This document shows, one piece after another, positions 56,560 to 64,000 of a stretch of DNA of 64,000 nt (the stretch's first letter is position 1; every line of letters begins with the position of its first letter). The position numbers and the translations under genes were made by a program. This DNA comes from Solibacillus sp. FSL R7-0682 (GTDB lineage: Bacteria; Bacillota; Bacilli; Bacillales_A; Planococcaceae): positions 1,260,001-1,324,000 of the forward strand of contig NZ_JBBOUI010000001.1 of assembly GCF_038005985.1 (NCBI RefSeq). Reading direction: 5' to 3'. The notes under the pieces were generated by a model. That model made no database searches. It had not been told where the DNA came from and was given only the letters and a program-made list of their open reading frames with translations.

Positions 56560-57576
56560 TTGTTTGGATTAGGGAATAAGGATGTCGGGATTGATCTTGG
56601 CACAGCGAATACATTAGTGTTTGTTAAAGGAAAAGGAATCGTACTACGTGAACCTTCAGTAGTAGCGAAAAATACGAAATCAGGCGACATTGTTGCAGTA
56701 GGTAACGATGCGAAAAATATGATTGGTCGTACACCAGGATCAATCGTTGCTATTCGTCCAATGAAAGATGGTGTAATTGCAGACTTTGAAATTACGACTG
56801 CAATGATTCAATACTATTTAAAAGAAGCTATGAAAGCATCAGGTTCTAATTGGAAGAAACCTAACGTTATGATCTGTGTGCCATACGGCATTACATCTGT
56901 AGAGCAACGTGCAGTTATTGATGCATCTCGTCAAGCTGGTGCAAAAGAAGCGTTTACTATTGAAGAACCATTTGCTGCGGCAATTGGTGCTAGTTTACCA
57001 GTTTGGGAGCCAACAGGTTCAATGGTAGTTGATATCGGTGGCGGTACAACGGAAGTAGCGGTTATTTCACTTGGTGGTATTGTAACAAGTGAATCTGTAC
57101 GTGTTGGCGGTGATGCTATGGATCACGCAATTATTGCATATATTCGCAAATCTTATAACTTAACAATCGGTGAACGTACTGCGGAATCGATTAAAGTTGA
57201 AATCGGTACAGCACGTGCTGAAGGACCAGCTGAAACGATGGAAATTCGCGGCCGTGATTTAGTAACAGGCTTACCTAAAACAATTGAAATTACTTCTGAT
57301 GAGATTTCAAAATCTTTACATGAAGCAATTATTTCAATTGTAGATGGCGTTAAGAAAACATTAGAACAAACACCACCAGAATTATCAGCTGACGTTATGG
57401 AGCGCGGTATTGTATTAACAGGTGGTGGCGCATTACTACGCAATTTAGATAAAGTAATTAGTGATGAAACAAAAATGCCAGTATTTATTGCAGAAAATCC
57501 ATTAGATTGTGTTGCAATTGGTACAGGTAAAGCATTAGACAATATTGATTTAATTCGTTCACAACAACTGAAGTAA
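56560..57576 (+). CDS. mreB: Rod-shape actin homologue MreB
   Basis: A 338-residue actin-fold ATPase that positions the elongation wall-synthesis machine beneath the membrane. It has the phosphate-1 loop [16 protein letters not shown], phosphate-2 [19 protein letters not shown] and the adenosine motif VLTGGGALL. It starts with TTG 56560 after AAGGGAG. The mreBCD order is intact, with mreC 12 bases downstream. Confidence 0.97.
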   Translation: MFGLGNKDVGIDLGTANTLVFVKGKGIVLREPSVVAKNTKSGDIVAVGNDAKNMIGRTPGSIVAIRPMKDGVIADFEITTAMIQYYLKEAMKASGSNWKKPNVMICVPYGITSVEQRAVIDASRQAGAKEAFTIEEPFAAAIGASLPVWEPTGSMVVDIGGGTTEVAVISLGGIVTSESVRVGGDAMDHAIIAYIRKSYNLTIGERTAESIKVEIGTARAEGPAETMEIRGRDLVTGLPKTIEITSDEISKSLHEAIISIVDGVKKTLEQTPPELSADVMERGIVLTGGGALLRNLDKVISDETKMPVFIAENPLDCVAIGTGKALDNIDLIRSQQLK

Positions 57577-57588
57577 GGAGGACTTGCG

Positions 57589-58509
57589 GTGCCACATTTT
57601 ACAAATAAAAAATTAATCTTGCTGTTAGTTAGCGTAATTTTCCTTGTGGCATTGATTGGTTTCTCCCTACGTGATCGTCATAACGCAACATTACCTGAGC
57701 AAATTATTAAAGATACTGTTGGCTTTGCGCAATCTATTTTTGCAAAGCCAACAAACTACATAACAAGTATTTTTAGCAATATTGATTCGCTGTTAAATAC
57801 GTATGAAGAAAATCAACGCTTAAAAATGCGCTTAGAGGATTTTGCGGTATTGCAAGCAGAGGTAAGTACTTTAAAAGCTGAAAATACTTCATTACGTGAA
57901 CTAACATCGATGGAGGGAAGTTTGCGTGATTTCAACCCGATTCAGGCGACGGTCATTGCGAGAAACCCTGATCAATGGGAAGAAAAAATTATTTTAAACA
58001 AAGGTACAGCAGACGGTGTTGAGAAAAATATGGCCGTCATGACTACACGGGGACTTATCGGTAAAATCGTAATTGCTACGCCGTATACATCTGAAGTGGA
58101 ACTTCTTTATACAAATAATGAAAATTATCGTGTTTCAGCTATTGTAATCAATGAAAAAAATAAAGAAATTCACGGTTTAATAGAAGGTTATGATGCAGAG
58201 CGCAACGAATTACTATTAAAGCGAATCGACTCAAAAGTAGAATTAAAAGTAGGCGAGAAAGTTCTTTCATCAGGTCTTGGAGGGATTTTCCCGAAAGGTA
58301 TTTTAATTGGCGAAGTAACGGAAGTAACGACAGATGACTTCGGTTTAACGAAAATGGCCTATGTAAAGCCAGGAGCGGACTTCTCTATGCTAGAAAATGT
58401 TATCATTGCAAAGCGTAAAACGATTGCAATTGATGGTTCTGATGGTAACGCAACAAATGAAGATTTAACGAATGGACCTGCCCCTAAGGAAGATGAGGAG
58501 GAAGAATAA
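57589..58509 (+). CDS. mreC: Rod-shape protein MreC
   Basis: A 306-residue bitopic protein: one membrane helix near residues 8-24 (LILLLVSVIFLVALIGF), a coiled coil (about 75-105), then the beta-barrel MreC domain with RNPDQWEEKIILNKGTADGV and LSSGLGGIFPKGILIGEV. It links MreB and penicillin-binding proteins outside the membrane. The tail is acidic. It starts with GTG after GGAGG and its stop overlaps mreD. Confidence 0.94.
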   Translation: MPHFTNKKLILLLVSVIFLVALIGFSLRDRHNATLPEQIIKDTVGFAQSIFAKPTNYITSIFSNIDSLLNTYEENQRLKMRLEDFAVLQAEVSTLKAENTSLRELTSMEGSLRDFNPIQATVIARNPDQWEEKIILNKGTADGVEKNMAVMTTRGLIGKIVIATPYTSEVELLYTNNENYRVSAIVINEKNKEIHGLIEGYDAERNELLLKRIDSKVELKVGEKVLSSGLGGIFPKGILIGEVTEVTTDDFGLTKMAYVKPGADFSMLENVIIAKRKTIAIDGSDGNATNEDLTNGPAPKEDEEEE

Positions 58510-59036
58510 TGCTCACTCGAATTCTAATTCCGTTAGTTGCAGTGCTATTATTTTTGCTTGAATCCGAATTTGCGATGTTTTCACCAATCACGTGGAACGA
58601 TCAAACGTTTATTTTAGTTCCTCGGTTTTTAATTTTATATTTAATCTTTTTAGCCATTTATTATAATCGTAAAAAAGCGATGATTTATGGCTTAATTTTT
58701 GGGTTATGTTTCGATGTATTTTATATTAATATCATTGGGTTATATACATTTTTATACCCAGCAGTTTGTTTTATTGCAGCGTGGTGTGTAAAACGTATTC
58801 ACCCCCATCTACTATTCTCTACAGTTTTAGCAATCTTATTAATAAGTTTGCTAGAATTTGCGTTATATGAATTTTTCTATATGATACAGTTTACTACAAT
58901 GGCATTAAAGCCGTTCATACTTAATCGACTTTTGCCGACAATTTTGGCTAATTCTTTATTTTTAATGATGCTCGGGTGGGTATTTAAATATTTAATAAGT
59001 GCCCGCGTACTTCAACGTGCTCAGCAGCATTCTTAA
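58509..59036 (+). CDS. mreD: Rod-shape protein MreD
   Basis: A 175-residue membrane protein with five or six hydrophobic helices and little else, as usual for MreD. Its place after mreC, with a one-base TAATG overlap, is diagnostic. It stabilises the elongation complex. Confidence 0.93.
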   Translation: MLTRILIPLVAVLLFLLESEFAMFSPITWNDQTFILVPRFLILYLIFLAIYYNRKKAMIYGLIFGLCFDVFYINIIGLYTFLYPAVCFIAAWCVKRIHPHLLFSTVLAILLISLLEFALYEFFYMIQFTTMALKPFILNRLLPTILANSLFLMMLGWVFKYLISARVLQRAQQHS

Positions 59037-59064
59037 TAATGTAGCGTGAGGTGACTTGTAAGCT

Positions 59065-59736
59065 ATGAAAAAACAACTAGTCCATATAAAAGGGACGAAG
59101 GATGGATTGGTACTTCGACTAGACGATCAATGTTCTTATACAGATTTAATTGAAGAACTTGGAAAAAAAGTTACAGAAGGTCATCTTGATGGTAAAATAG
59201 ATGTACAATTGCATCTGGGGAAACGTTATTGCACACCAGAACAAAAAAAGCAATTAACAAAGCTAGTAGAACAACAGCCTAATTTACGAGTAAAAAAGGT
59301 TTATAGTGATGTACTTACAGTGGATGAAAGTAAACAACAGCTAGAGGAAAATCGTTGTGATACTTTTGTTGGTATTGTTCGTTCTGGACAAGTTCTTCGT
59401 GCAACTGGGGATATTCTTATTTTAGGTGATGTCAATCCGAATGGGCGAATTGAAGCGGGAGGTAGTATTCATATTGCTGGTAAGCTAAAAGGCATTGTCC
59501 ATGCAGGCGTTAACGGTAATGATGAAGCAATCATTACCGCTTCTCATTTTGAACCGACACATGTTTTAATTGCGAATCATGTGGAGGTCATGACAAATGA
59601 AACACAGTTTTTGATGCAAAAAACGGATCAATTATTTGCCTATATCGGTGAAGATAATGCAATTTGTTATGACAGAATACAAGAAGTAAGAAATATCCGA
59701 CCGAATTTATCAACATTTAAGGAGGGAGCTAAATGA
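59065..59736 (+). CDS. minC: Septum-site inhibitor MinC
   Basis: A 223-residue FtsZ inhibitor. The N-terminal domain starts VHIKGTKDGLVLRLDD. The C-terminal beta-helix has RSGQVLRATGDILILGDVNP and GRIEAGGSIHIAGKLKGIVHAG, which bind MinD and FtsZ. It blocks Z rings near poles and recent septa. Its stop overlaps the first possible minD start (ATGA). Confidence 0.95.
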   Translation: MKKQLVHIKGTKDGLVLRLDDQCSYTDLIEELGKKVTEGHLDGKIDVQLHLGKRYCTPEQKKQLTKLVEQQPNLRVKKVYSDVLTVDESKQQLEENRCDTFVGIVRSGQVLRATGDILILGDVNPNGRIEAGGSIHIAGKLKGIVHAGVNGNDEAIITASHFEPTHVLIANHVEVMTNETQFLMQKTDQLFAYIGEDNAICYDRIQEVRNIRPNLSTFKEGAK

Positions 59737-60617
59737 GTGAAGAAGAATTATTATTCGCTAAGAATATTGATGAAGCAATAGCTCAAGATGCTACCTTACA
59801 TAAGGAAGGGGCCGCTAATGTGGGAGAGGCAATCGTTATAACTTCAGGAAAAGGTGGAGTCGGTAAAACAACTACGACTGCTAACCTAGGGACTGCATTG
59901 GCACTTCAAGGGAAGAAGGTTTGTTTAGTCGATACAGATATCGGACTGCGCAATTTAGATGTTATTTTAGGTTTAGAAAATCGCATCATCTATGATTTAG
60001 TTGATGTTATTGAAGGGCGTTGTAAAACACATCAAGCACTTGTTAAAGATAAACGTGTCGATGATCGTTTATATTTACTCCCAGCCGCACAAAATACAGA
60101 TAAAAATGCCGTAACACCGGATCAAATGAAAGTTTTAGTTGATGAATTAAAACGCGAATTTGATTATGTATTAATTGATTGTCCAGCGGGTATTGAGCAA
60201 GGATACCGTAATGCGGTAGCTGGAGCAGACCAAGCCATTGTTGTAACGACACCTGAAATATCAGCTGTACGTGACGCAGACCGAATCATCGGTCTTTTAG
60301 AACAAGAACCAATTGCAGCGCCAAAGTTAATCATTAACCGTATCCGTAAAAATCTAATGTCAAATGGTGATGCTATGGATATTACGGAAGTAACAACGCA
60401 TTTATCAATCGATTTATTAGGAATTATTGTAGATAGTGATGATGTTATTAGCTCTTCGAACAAAGGGGAGCCAATTGTAATGAATCCAAATAATAAGGCA
60501 TCATTAGGCTACCGAAACATTGCACGCCGTATTTTAGGGGATTCCGTCCCTTTAATGACATTAGAGGACGACCAACCTAAAGGGATGTTTGCAAAATTAA
60601 AATCAATCTTTAAATAG
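59733..60617 (+). CDS. minD: Septum-site ATPase MinD with N-terminal extension
   Basis: A 294-residue frame. Typical MinD starts at VGEAIVITSGKGGVGKTTT, here residue 30, with the deviant Walker A KGGVGKTT; LIDCPAGIEQ and the C-terminal amphipathic membrane helix GMFAKLKSIFK are present. Two starts each have a good ribosome site: ATG 59733 (GGAGG, 7 bases) giving 29 extra residues, and GTG 59820 (AAGGAAGGGG, 8 bases) giving the usual 265-residue MinD. Both products may exist. MinD recruits MinC to the membrane. Confidence 0.93.
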   Translation: MSEEELLFAKNIDEAIAQDATLHKEGAANVGEAIVITSGKGGVGKTTTTANLGTALALQGKKVCLVDTDIGLRNLDVILGLENRIIYDLVDVIEGRCKTHQALVKDKRVDDRLYLLPAAQNTDKNAVTPDQMKVLVDELKREFDYVLIDCPAGIEQGYRNAVAGADQAIVVTTPEISAVRDADRIIGLLEQEPIAAPKLIINRIRKNLMSNGDAMDITEVTTHLSIDLLGIIVDSDDVISSSNKGEPIVMNPNNKASLGYRNIARRILGDSVPLMTLEDDQPKGMFAKLKSIFK

Positions 60618-60626
60618 TAAATGTAG

Positions 60627-60658
60627 GAAGTTGTCGAATTAGTTGGCAACTTCTTTTT
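60627..60658 (+). terminator. Terminator of mreBCD-minCD
   Basis: GAAGTTG (60627-60633) with CAACTTC (60647-60653), followed by TTTTT. Confidence 0.75.
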
Positions 60659-60711
60659 GAATTTAATTCAGGTGTTACACATATTCTATAGAAAAAGATA
60701 GGATGGTGAGC

Positions 60712-61251
60712 TTGAAAAAATGGCAATGGCTCATCGCGAGTGTATTGTTATTGACGATTTTTCTTTGTAACACGTATGGGAATTTAGTTGTCAAAAGAAG
60801 TGTGAATAAAATTGTTTATAGCTCTGAAGATTTATTGTTTATGCGCTCTGTCATTATGGATATTGGCTTTCGAAATGAGCAGCAAGTACCTGTTTCAGCA
60901 GATCCCTCAATAGAACAATTATTAACGTATCAGTCAATTGAGCGATATAATGAGGGGTTTTTATTGTCCTATGAGCAACCAATCGTTTTAACGGCATTGT
61001 ATGATGGATTGATTGTATTTACAGGTCATACGAGGTACAACGGGAAAACGATCTCAATTTTATATGGAAATGGGATTACTGTCACATTTGGTTATGTTGA
61101 TCAGTTTGACGTGTTACCATATTCGGCTGTCTCAAAAGGTACTTTGATTGCAACGAAAGAAGCAGGGAAATTATATATTCAAATTGAAGAAAATGGAGTA
61201 TTTTTAGACATAAAACAAACAACTCAGTGGCTGAAAGAACTTCACCAATGA
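60712..61251 (+). CDS. spoIVFA: SpoIVFA-like stage IV sporulation protein (M23-fold)
   Basis: A 179-residue protein: one N-terminal membrane helix, then a degenerate M23/LytM domain (VLTALYDGLIVFTGHTRYNGKTISI, VSKGTLIATKEAGKLYIQIEENG) lacking the HxH zinc motif. SpoIVFA holds SpoIVFB in check in the forespore membrane. Position right before the M50 protease supports the name. No good start is obvious; TTG 60712 after GGTGAG is preferred to ATG 60703. Confidence 0.82.
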   Translation: MKKWQWLIASVLLLTIFLCNTYGNLVVKRSVNKIVYSSEDLLFMRSVIMDIGFRNEQQVPVSADPSIEQLLTYQSIERYNEGFLLSYEQPIVLTALYDGLIVFTGHTRYNGKTISILYGNGITVTFGYVDQFDVLPYSAVSKGTLIATKEAGKLYIQIEENGVFLDIKQTTQWLKELHQ

Positions 61252-61859
61252 AACTAGTCATTCATCCGTTATTTCTTATACTTTTATTTTTCATTATTTT
61301 ATACGGCAATATCGCACTATATAGTGTCATTATTATTTCGCTATTATTTCATGAATTCGGTCACTATGTGGCAGCTAAGCTTGTCGGTGCTAAAATTGAA
61401 CGTTGTGTCATTGTGCCTTATGGTGGGGAAATGAAAATAAAAAACGAGTTGGCACTCTCTTATAATCAGCTGACAATCATTGCATTAGGAGGGCCAATCG
61501 CTTCAGCAATTGGAATGTTTGTAGCTTTGTATCTTCCTGATAATTTTACCGAACCCTTTTTTTATATGAATTTTCTATTGCTTGCAATTAATCTCATCCC
61601 GATTTGGCCATTAGATGGCGGAAGATTGCTTTGTTATCGCCTACTAATGGCCAATCCGAGAATAAAAGTTTATGAAATGTATTTGTCCGTATCTTTTTAT
61701 TTACTTACAATGATAATTATCGTACTATTATGTTTACTGCCTCGATCTCTTTCCTTAGCTGTGTTAAGTCTATTTTTATGGAGCAAAGTAATAGGAGAAT
61801 GGAGAGTTCGAAAATACCGTTCTGCATTCGAAAAACTTGTAATGAACAGGTTGACTTGA
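61248..61859 (+). CDS. spoIVFB: SpoIVFB-like intramembrane metalloprotease
   Basis: A 203-residue M50 site-2 protease with about six membrane helices. The zinc site HEFGH is at 35-39 (LLFHEFGHYVAAK), with the third ligand in IPIWPLDGGRLL. In sporulating cells SpoIVFB cleaves pro-sigma-K in the mother cell. ATG 61248 overlaps the spoIVFA stop (ATGA). Its last bases carry the rplU promoter. Confidence 0.9.
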   Translation: MKLVIHPLFLILLFFIILYGNIALYSVIIISLLFHEFGHYVAAKLVGAKIERCVIVPYGGEMKIKNELALSYNQLTIIALGGPIASAIGMFVALYLPDNFTEPFFYMNFLLLAINLIPIWPLDGGRLLCYRLLMANPRIKVYEMYLSVSFYLLTMIIIVLLCLLPRSLSLAVLSLFLWSKVIGEWRVRKYRSAFEKLVMNRLT

Positions 61860-61879
61860 ATGGTATGGTGTGGTAGTAT
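61851..61879 (+). promoter_or_regulatory. Promoter of rplU-prp-rpmA
   Basis: TTGACT (61851-61856), 17 bases, TAGTAT (61874-61879). It overlaps the end of spoIVFB. Confidence 0.75.
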
Positions 61880-61895
61880 TTTAATGTTATTGTTT

Positions 61896-61985
61896 GTAGC
61901 ACCCGTGCTACTACAACCGCGCTGAACAGGTTTTAAGTACCGTTTTGGTCACCTGCAATTCCGGGCGAGTCTGAGTCTAAGAGGA
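61896..61985 (+). ncRNA. Ribosomal protein L21 leader
   Basis: A structured leader before rplU: GTAGCACCCGTGCTAC forms an initial hairpin, followed by GCGCTGAACAGG and GAGTCTGAGTCTAAGAGG. It matches the known Firmicutes L21 leader in place and general form. It probably binds a ribosomal protein for autoregulation. Confidence 0.7.
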
Positions 61986-61996
61986 GGTGCATTTTA

Positions 61997-62305
61997 ATGT
62001 ACGCAATTATCGAAACTGGTGGTAAACAAATCAAAGTTGAAGCAGGTCAAGAAATCTATGTTGAAAAACTAGGTGTAGCTGCTGACGAAATCGTTACTTT
62101 TGACAAAGTTTTATTCGTAGGTGGAGAAACAGTTAAAGTTGGTGCTCCAACAGTTGCTGGCGCTACTGTAACAGCTAAAGTTGTTAAAGAAGGTAAGCAA
62201 AAGAAAATTACTGTTTTCAAACTGAAAGCGAAGAAAAACTACCGTCGTAAACAAGGTCACCGTCAACCATACACTAAATTAGTAGTTGAAGCTATCAACG
62301 CTTAA
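61997..62305 (+). CDS. rplU: Ribosomal protein L21
   Basis: A 102-residue large-subunit protein. It opens [18 protein letters not shown] and has [22 protein letters not shown], the L21 signature that contacts 23S rRNA. GGAGG precedes the ATG. It heads the rplU-prp-rpmA operon. Confidence 0.98.
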   Translation: MYAIIETGGKQIKVEAGQEIYVEKLGVAADEIVTFDKVLFVGGETVKVGAPTVAGATVTAKVVKEGKQKKITVFKLKAKKNYRRKQGHRQPYTKLVVEAINA

Positions 62306-62323
62306 TAAGTGAGGTGATAGAGA

Positions 62324-62972
<649 letters not shown>

Positions 62973-62983
62973 TTATTGCAATT

Positions 62984-63012
62984 AAAGGACTGCATTTATT
63001 GCAGTCCTTTTT
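62984..63012 (+). terminator. Terminator of the rplU operon
   Basis: A perfect 11-bp stem, AAAGGACTGCA (62984-62994) with 63000-63010, loop TTTAT, and TTTTTT. Confidence 0.9.
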
Positions 63013-63131
63013 TAAATGAATAATTGAAATTTTCCTATAGTATTATCTATGTCGTTTGGGCAGGGAATTAAGGGAAAAATGTTGAAATACTTGTTATACT
63101 AATGATGAAACTGTAAATCGGAGTGAGTAAA

Positions 63132-63656
63132 ATGACCGTTTCTAACTTAACTGTAAGTGAAGCTTTACGTTATGCAAACCATGATTTTTTAAATCATCTT
63201 CATTTAATTCAAATGAATTTAGATTTACAACGAGTAGATGACGCAAAAAAAGTAATTGAACAACTATCTGAACATTGTAAAATGCTTTCTAACGTTAATC
63301 AACTTAAGTTACCACAAACGGTAGAATGGCTTCAAACGGTGAATTGGAGATACCCCGCTTTACAGATGCAAATGACGAGTGATGTACTGGCATCAGTCAA
63401 TGCTAAGTACGATGGAGCTATTGTTCAATACTTGGAAAACACAATTATTCATGTATATGATGTGCTTGATCCTTATGAGGAGCAGCAATTACAATTGGAC
63501 ATTGAAGCAAACGGTAAAGATTGTCAGATTACTTTTCATTTAAAAGGAAAATGGCAACAATCGTGCTTTTTAACAGAACAGAATATATTCAATGTGGAAA
63601 CACTAGAAGAAACGAATACTTCGTGGAAATATGTTATTCACATTTATGAGGAGTGA
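63132..63656 (+). CDS. spo0B: Sporulation phosphotransferase Spo0B
   Basis: A 174-residue protein. The phospho-accepting histidine is His17 in [22 protein letters not shown], the Spo0B four-helix-bundle signature. The rest is a diverged histidine-kinase-like domain without nucleotide-binding boxes. It relays phosphate from Spo0F to Spo0A at sporulation onset. Its place between rpmA and obg is that of B. subtilis. ATG 63132 lies eight bases past GGAG; a GTG at 63123 overlaps the site. Confidence 0.88.
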   Translation: MTVSNLTVSEALRYANHDFLNHLHLIQMNLDLQRVDDAKKVIEQLSEHCKMLSNVNQLKLPQTVEWLQTVNWRYPALQMQMTSDVLASVNAKYDGAIVQYLENTIIHVYDVLDPYEEQQLQLDIEANGKDCQITFHLKGKWQQSCFLTEQNIFNVETLEETNTSWKYVIHIYEE

Positions 63657-63661
63657 AAGAA

Positions 63662-64000
63662 ATGTTTGTCGATCACGTAAAGATTTACGTTAAAGCCGGA
63701 GATGGCGGAGATGGGATGGTTGCCTTCCGTCGTGAAAAATATGTACCAAATGGTGGTCCAGCAGGCGGTGACGGTGGACACGGTGGTAACGTCGTATTTG
63801 AAGTTGAAGAAGGATTACGTACATTAATGGACTTCCGTTATAAACGTCACTTTAAGGCGGAACGCGGAGAGCATGGTATGAGTAAAGGAATGCACGGTCG
63901 TAAGTCACAGGATTTAATCGTAAAAGTGCCACCTGGTACAGTCGTGATTAATGCAGAAACAAAGGCTGTAATTGCAGACTTAGTTGAGCATGGTCAAAAA
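63662..64000 (+). CDS. obg: Obg-family GTPase, 5' part only
   Basis: The first 113 codons of Obg, cut by the right edge. The glycine-rich N-terminal domain is clear: [20 protein letters not shown], then [20 protein letters not shown] and [18 protein letters not shown]. Obg joins ribosome assembly with stress and sporulation control. It starts five bases after the spo0B stop, behind GAGGAGTGAAAG. Confidence 0.97.
   Translation, partial: MFVDHVKIYVKAGDGGDGMVAFRREKYVPNGGPAGGDGGHGGNVVFEVEEGLRTLMDFRYKRHFKAERGEHGMSKGMHGRKSQDLIVKVPPGTVVINAETKAVIADLVEHGQK

Overview
The window is a low-GC chromosomal segment of an endospore-forming Gram-positive bacterium of the order Bacillales. The gene order from about 25 kb to the right edge (ysoA-tig-clpX-lonA-engB, hemAXCDBL, valS-folC, spoIIB-maf-radC-mreBCD-minCD-spoIVFAB-rplU-prp-rpmA-spo0B-obg) is the Bacillus subtilis arrangement. 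The sporulation genes spoIIB, spoIVFA, spoIVFB and spo0B mark a spore former. An S-layer-type (SLH) surface protein, the carboxyspermidine polyamine route and the departures from B. subtilis order (no lonB, no ysxE, extra surface genes before hemA) fit the Planococcaceae (Solibacillus/Lysinibacillus-like) better than Bacillus itself; that placement is inference. No rRNA, tRNA, CRISPR array, prophage or insertion sequence is visible.

Left part (1-25 kb), accessory and metabolic. A truncated old-yellow-enzyme gene; a CstA-type carbon-starvation transporter with a catabolite-repression-like site; a zinc alcohol dehydrogenase divergent from a LysR regulator; a YozG/YoaS-type regulator and membrane protein pair; a SWIM-SNF2 helicase; a universal stress protein; a four-gene operon that pairs TatC and TatA with a Tat-exported GMC (gluconate-dehydrogenase-like) enzyme; a TetR regulator; the biotin transporter BioY behind a BirA-like operator; a membrane diguanylate cyclase; the AMPylase SelO; a Nif3-like protein; an ECF sigma factor with an unusual anti-sigma protein; a two-gene spermidine operon; proC; and a hypothetical gene. 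Three copies of a folded intergenic repeat lie between genes here.

Middle (25-51 kb), conserved core. Protein quality control (tig, clpX, lonA), engB, a small YjfB-like protein, then three large exported surface proteins inserted before the heme operon. hemA sits behind a PerR-type box, followed by hemX-C-D-B-L. A truncated-looking SpoVID-locus protein, a small membrane protein and a ChrA transporter separate hemL from valS, which has a T-box leader.

Right part (51-64 kb), growth, shape and sporulation. Two tandem folC paralogues, a SpoIIB-like SPOR protein, maf, radC, the rod-shape genes mreBCD, the division-site genes minCD (MinD with an N-terminal extension), spoIVFA/spoIVFB, the L21 leader with rplU, prp and rpmA, spo0B, and the start of obg.

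No single locus is a clearly new defence or mobile system. The best candidates for something undescribed are the three-gene surface cluster, the sigma/anti-sigma pair whose anti-sigma protein carries a signal-peptidase-like region without the catalytic lysine, the self-contained Tat/dehydrogenase operon, and the covarying intergenic repeat family.
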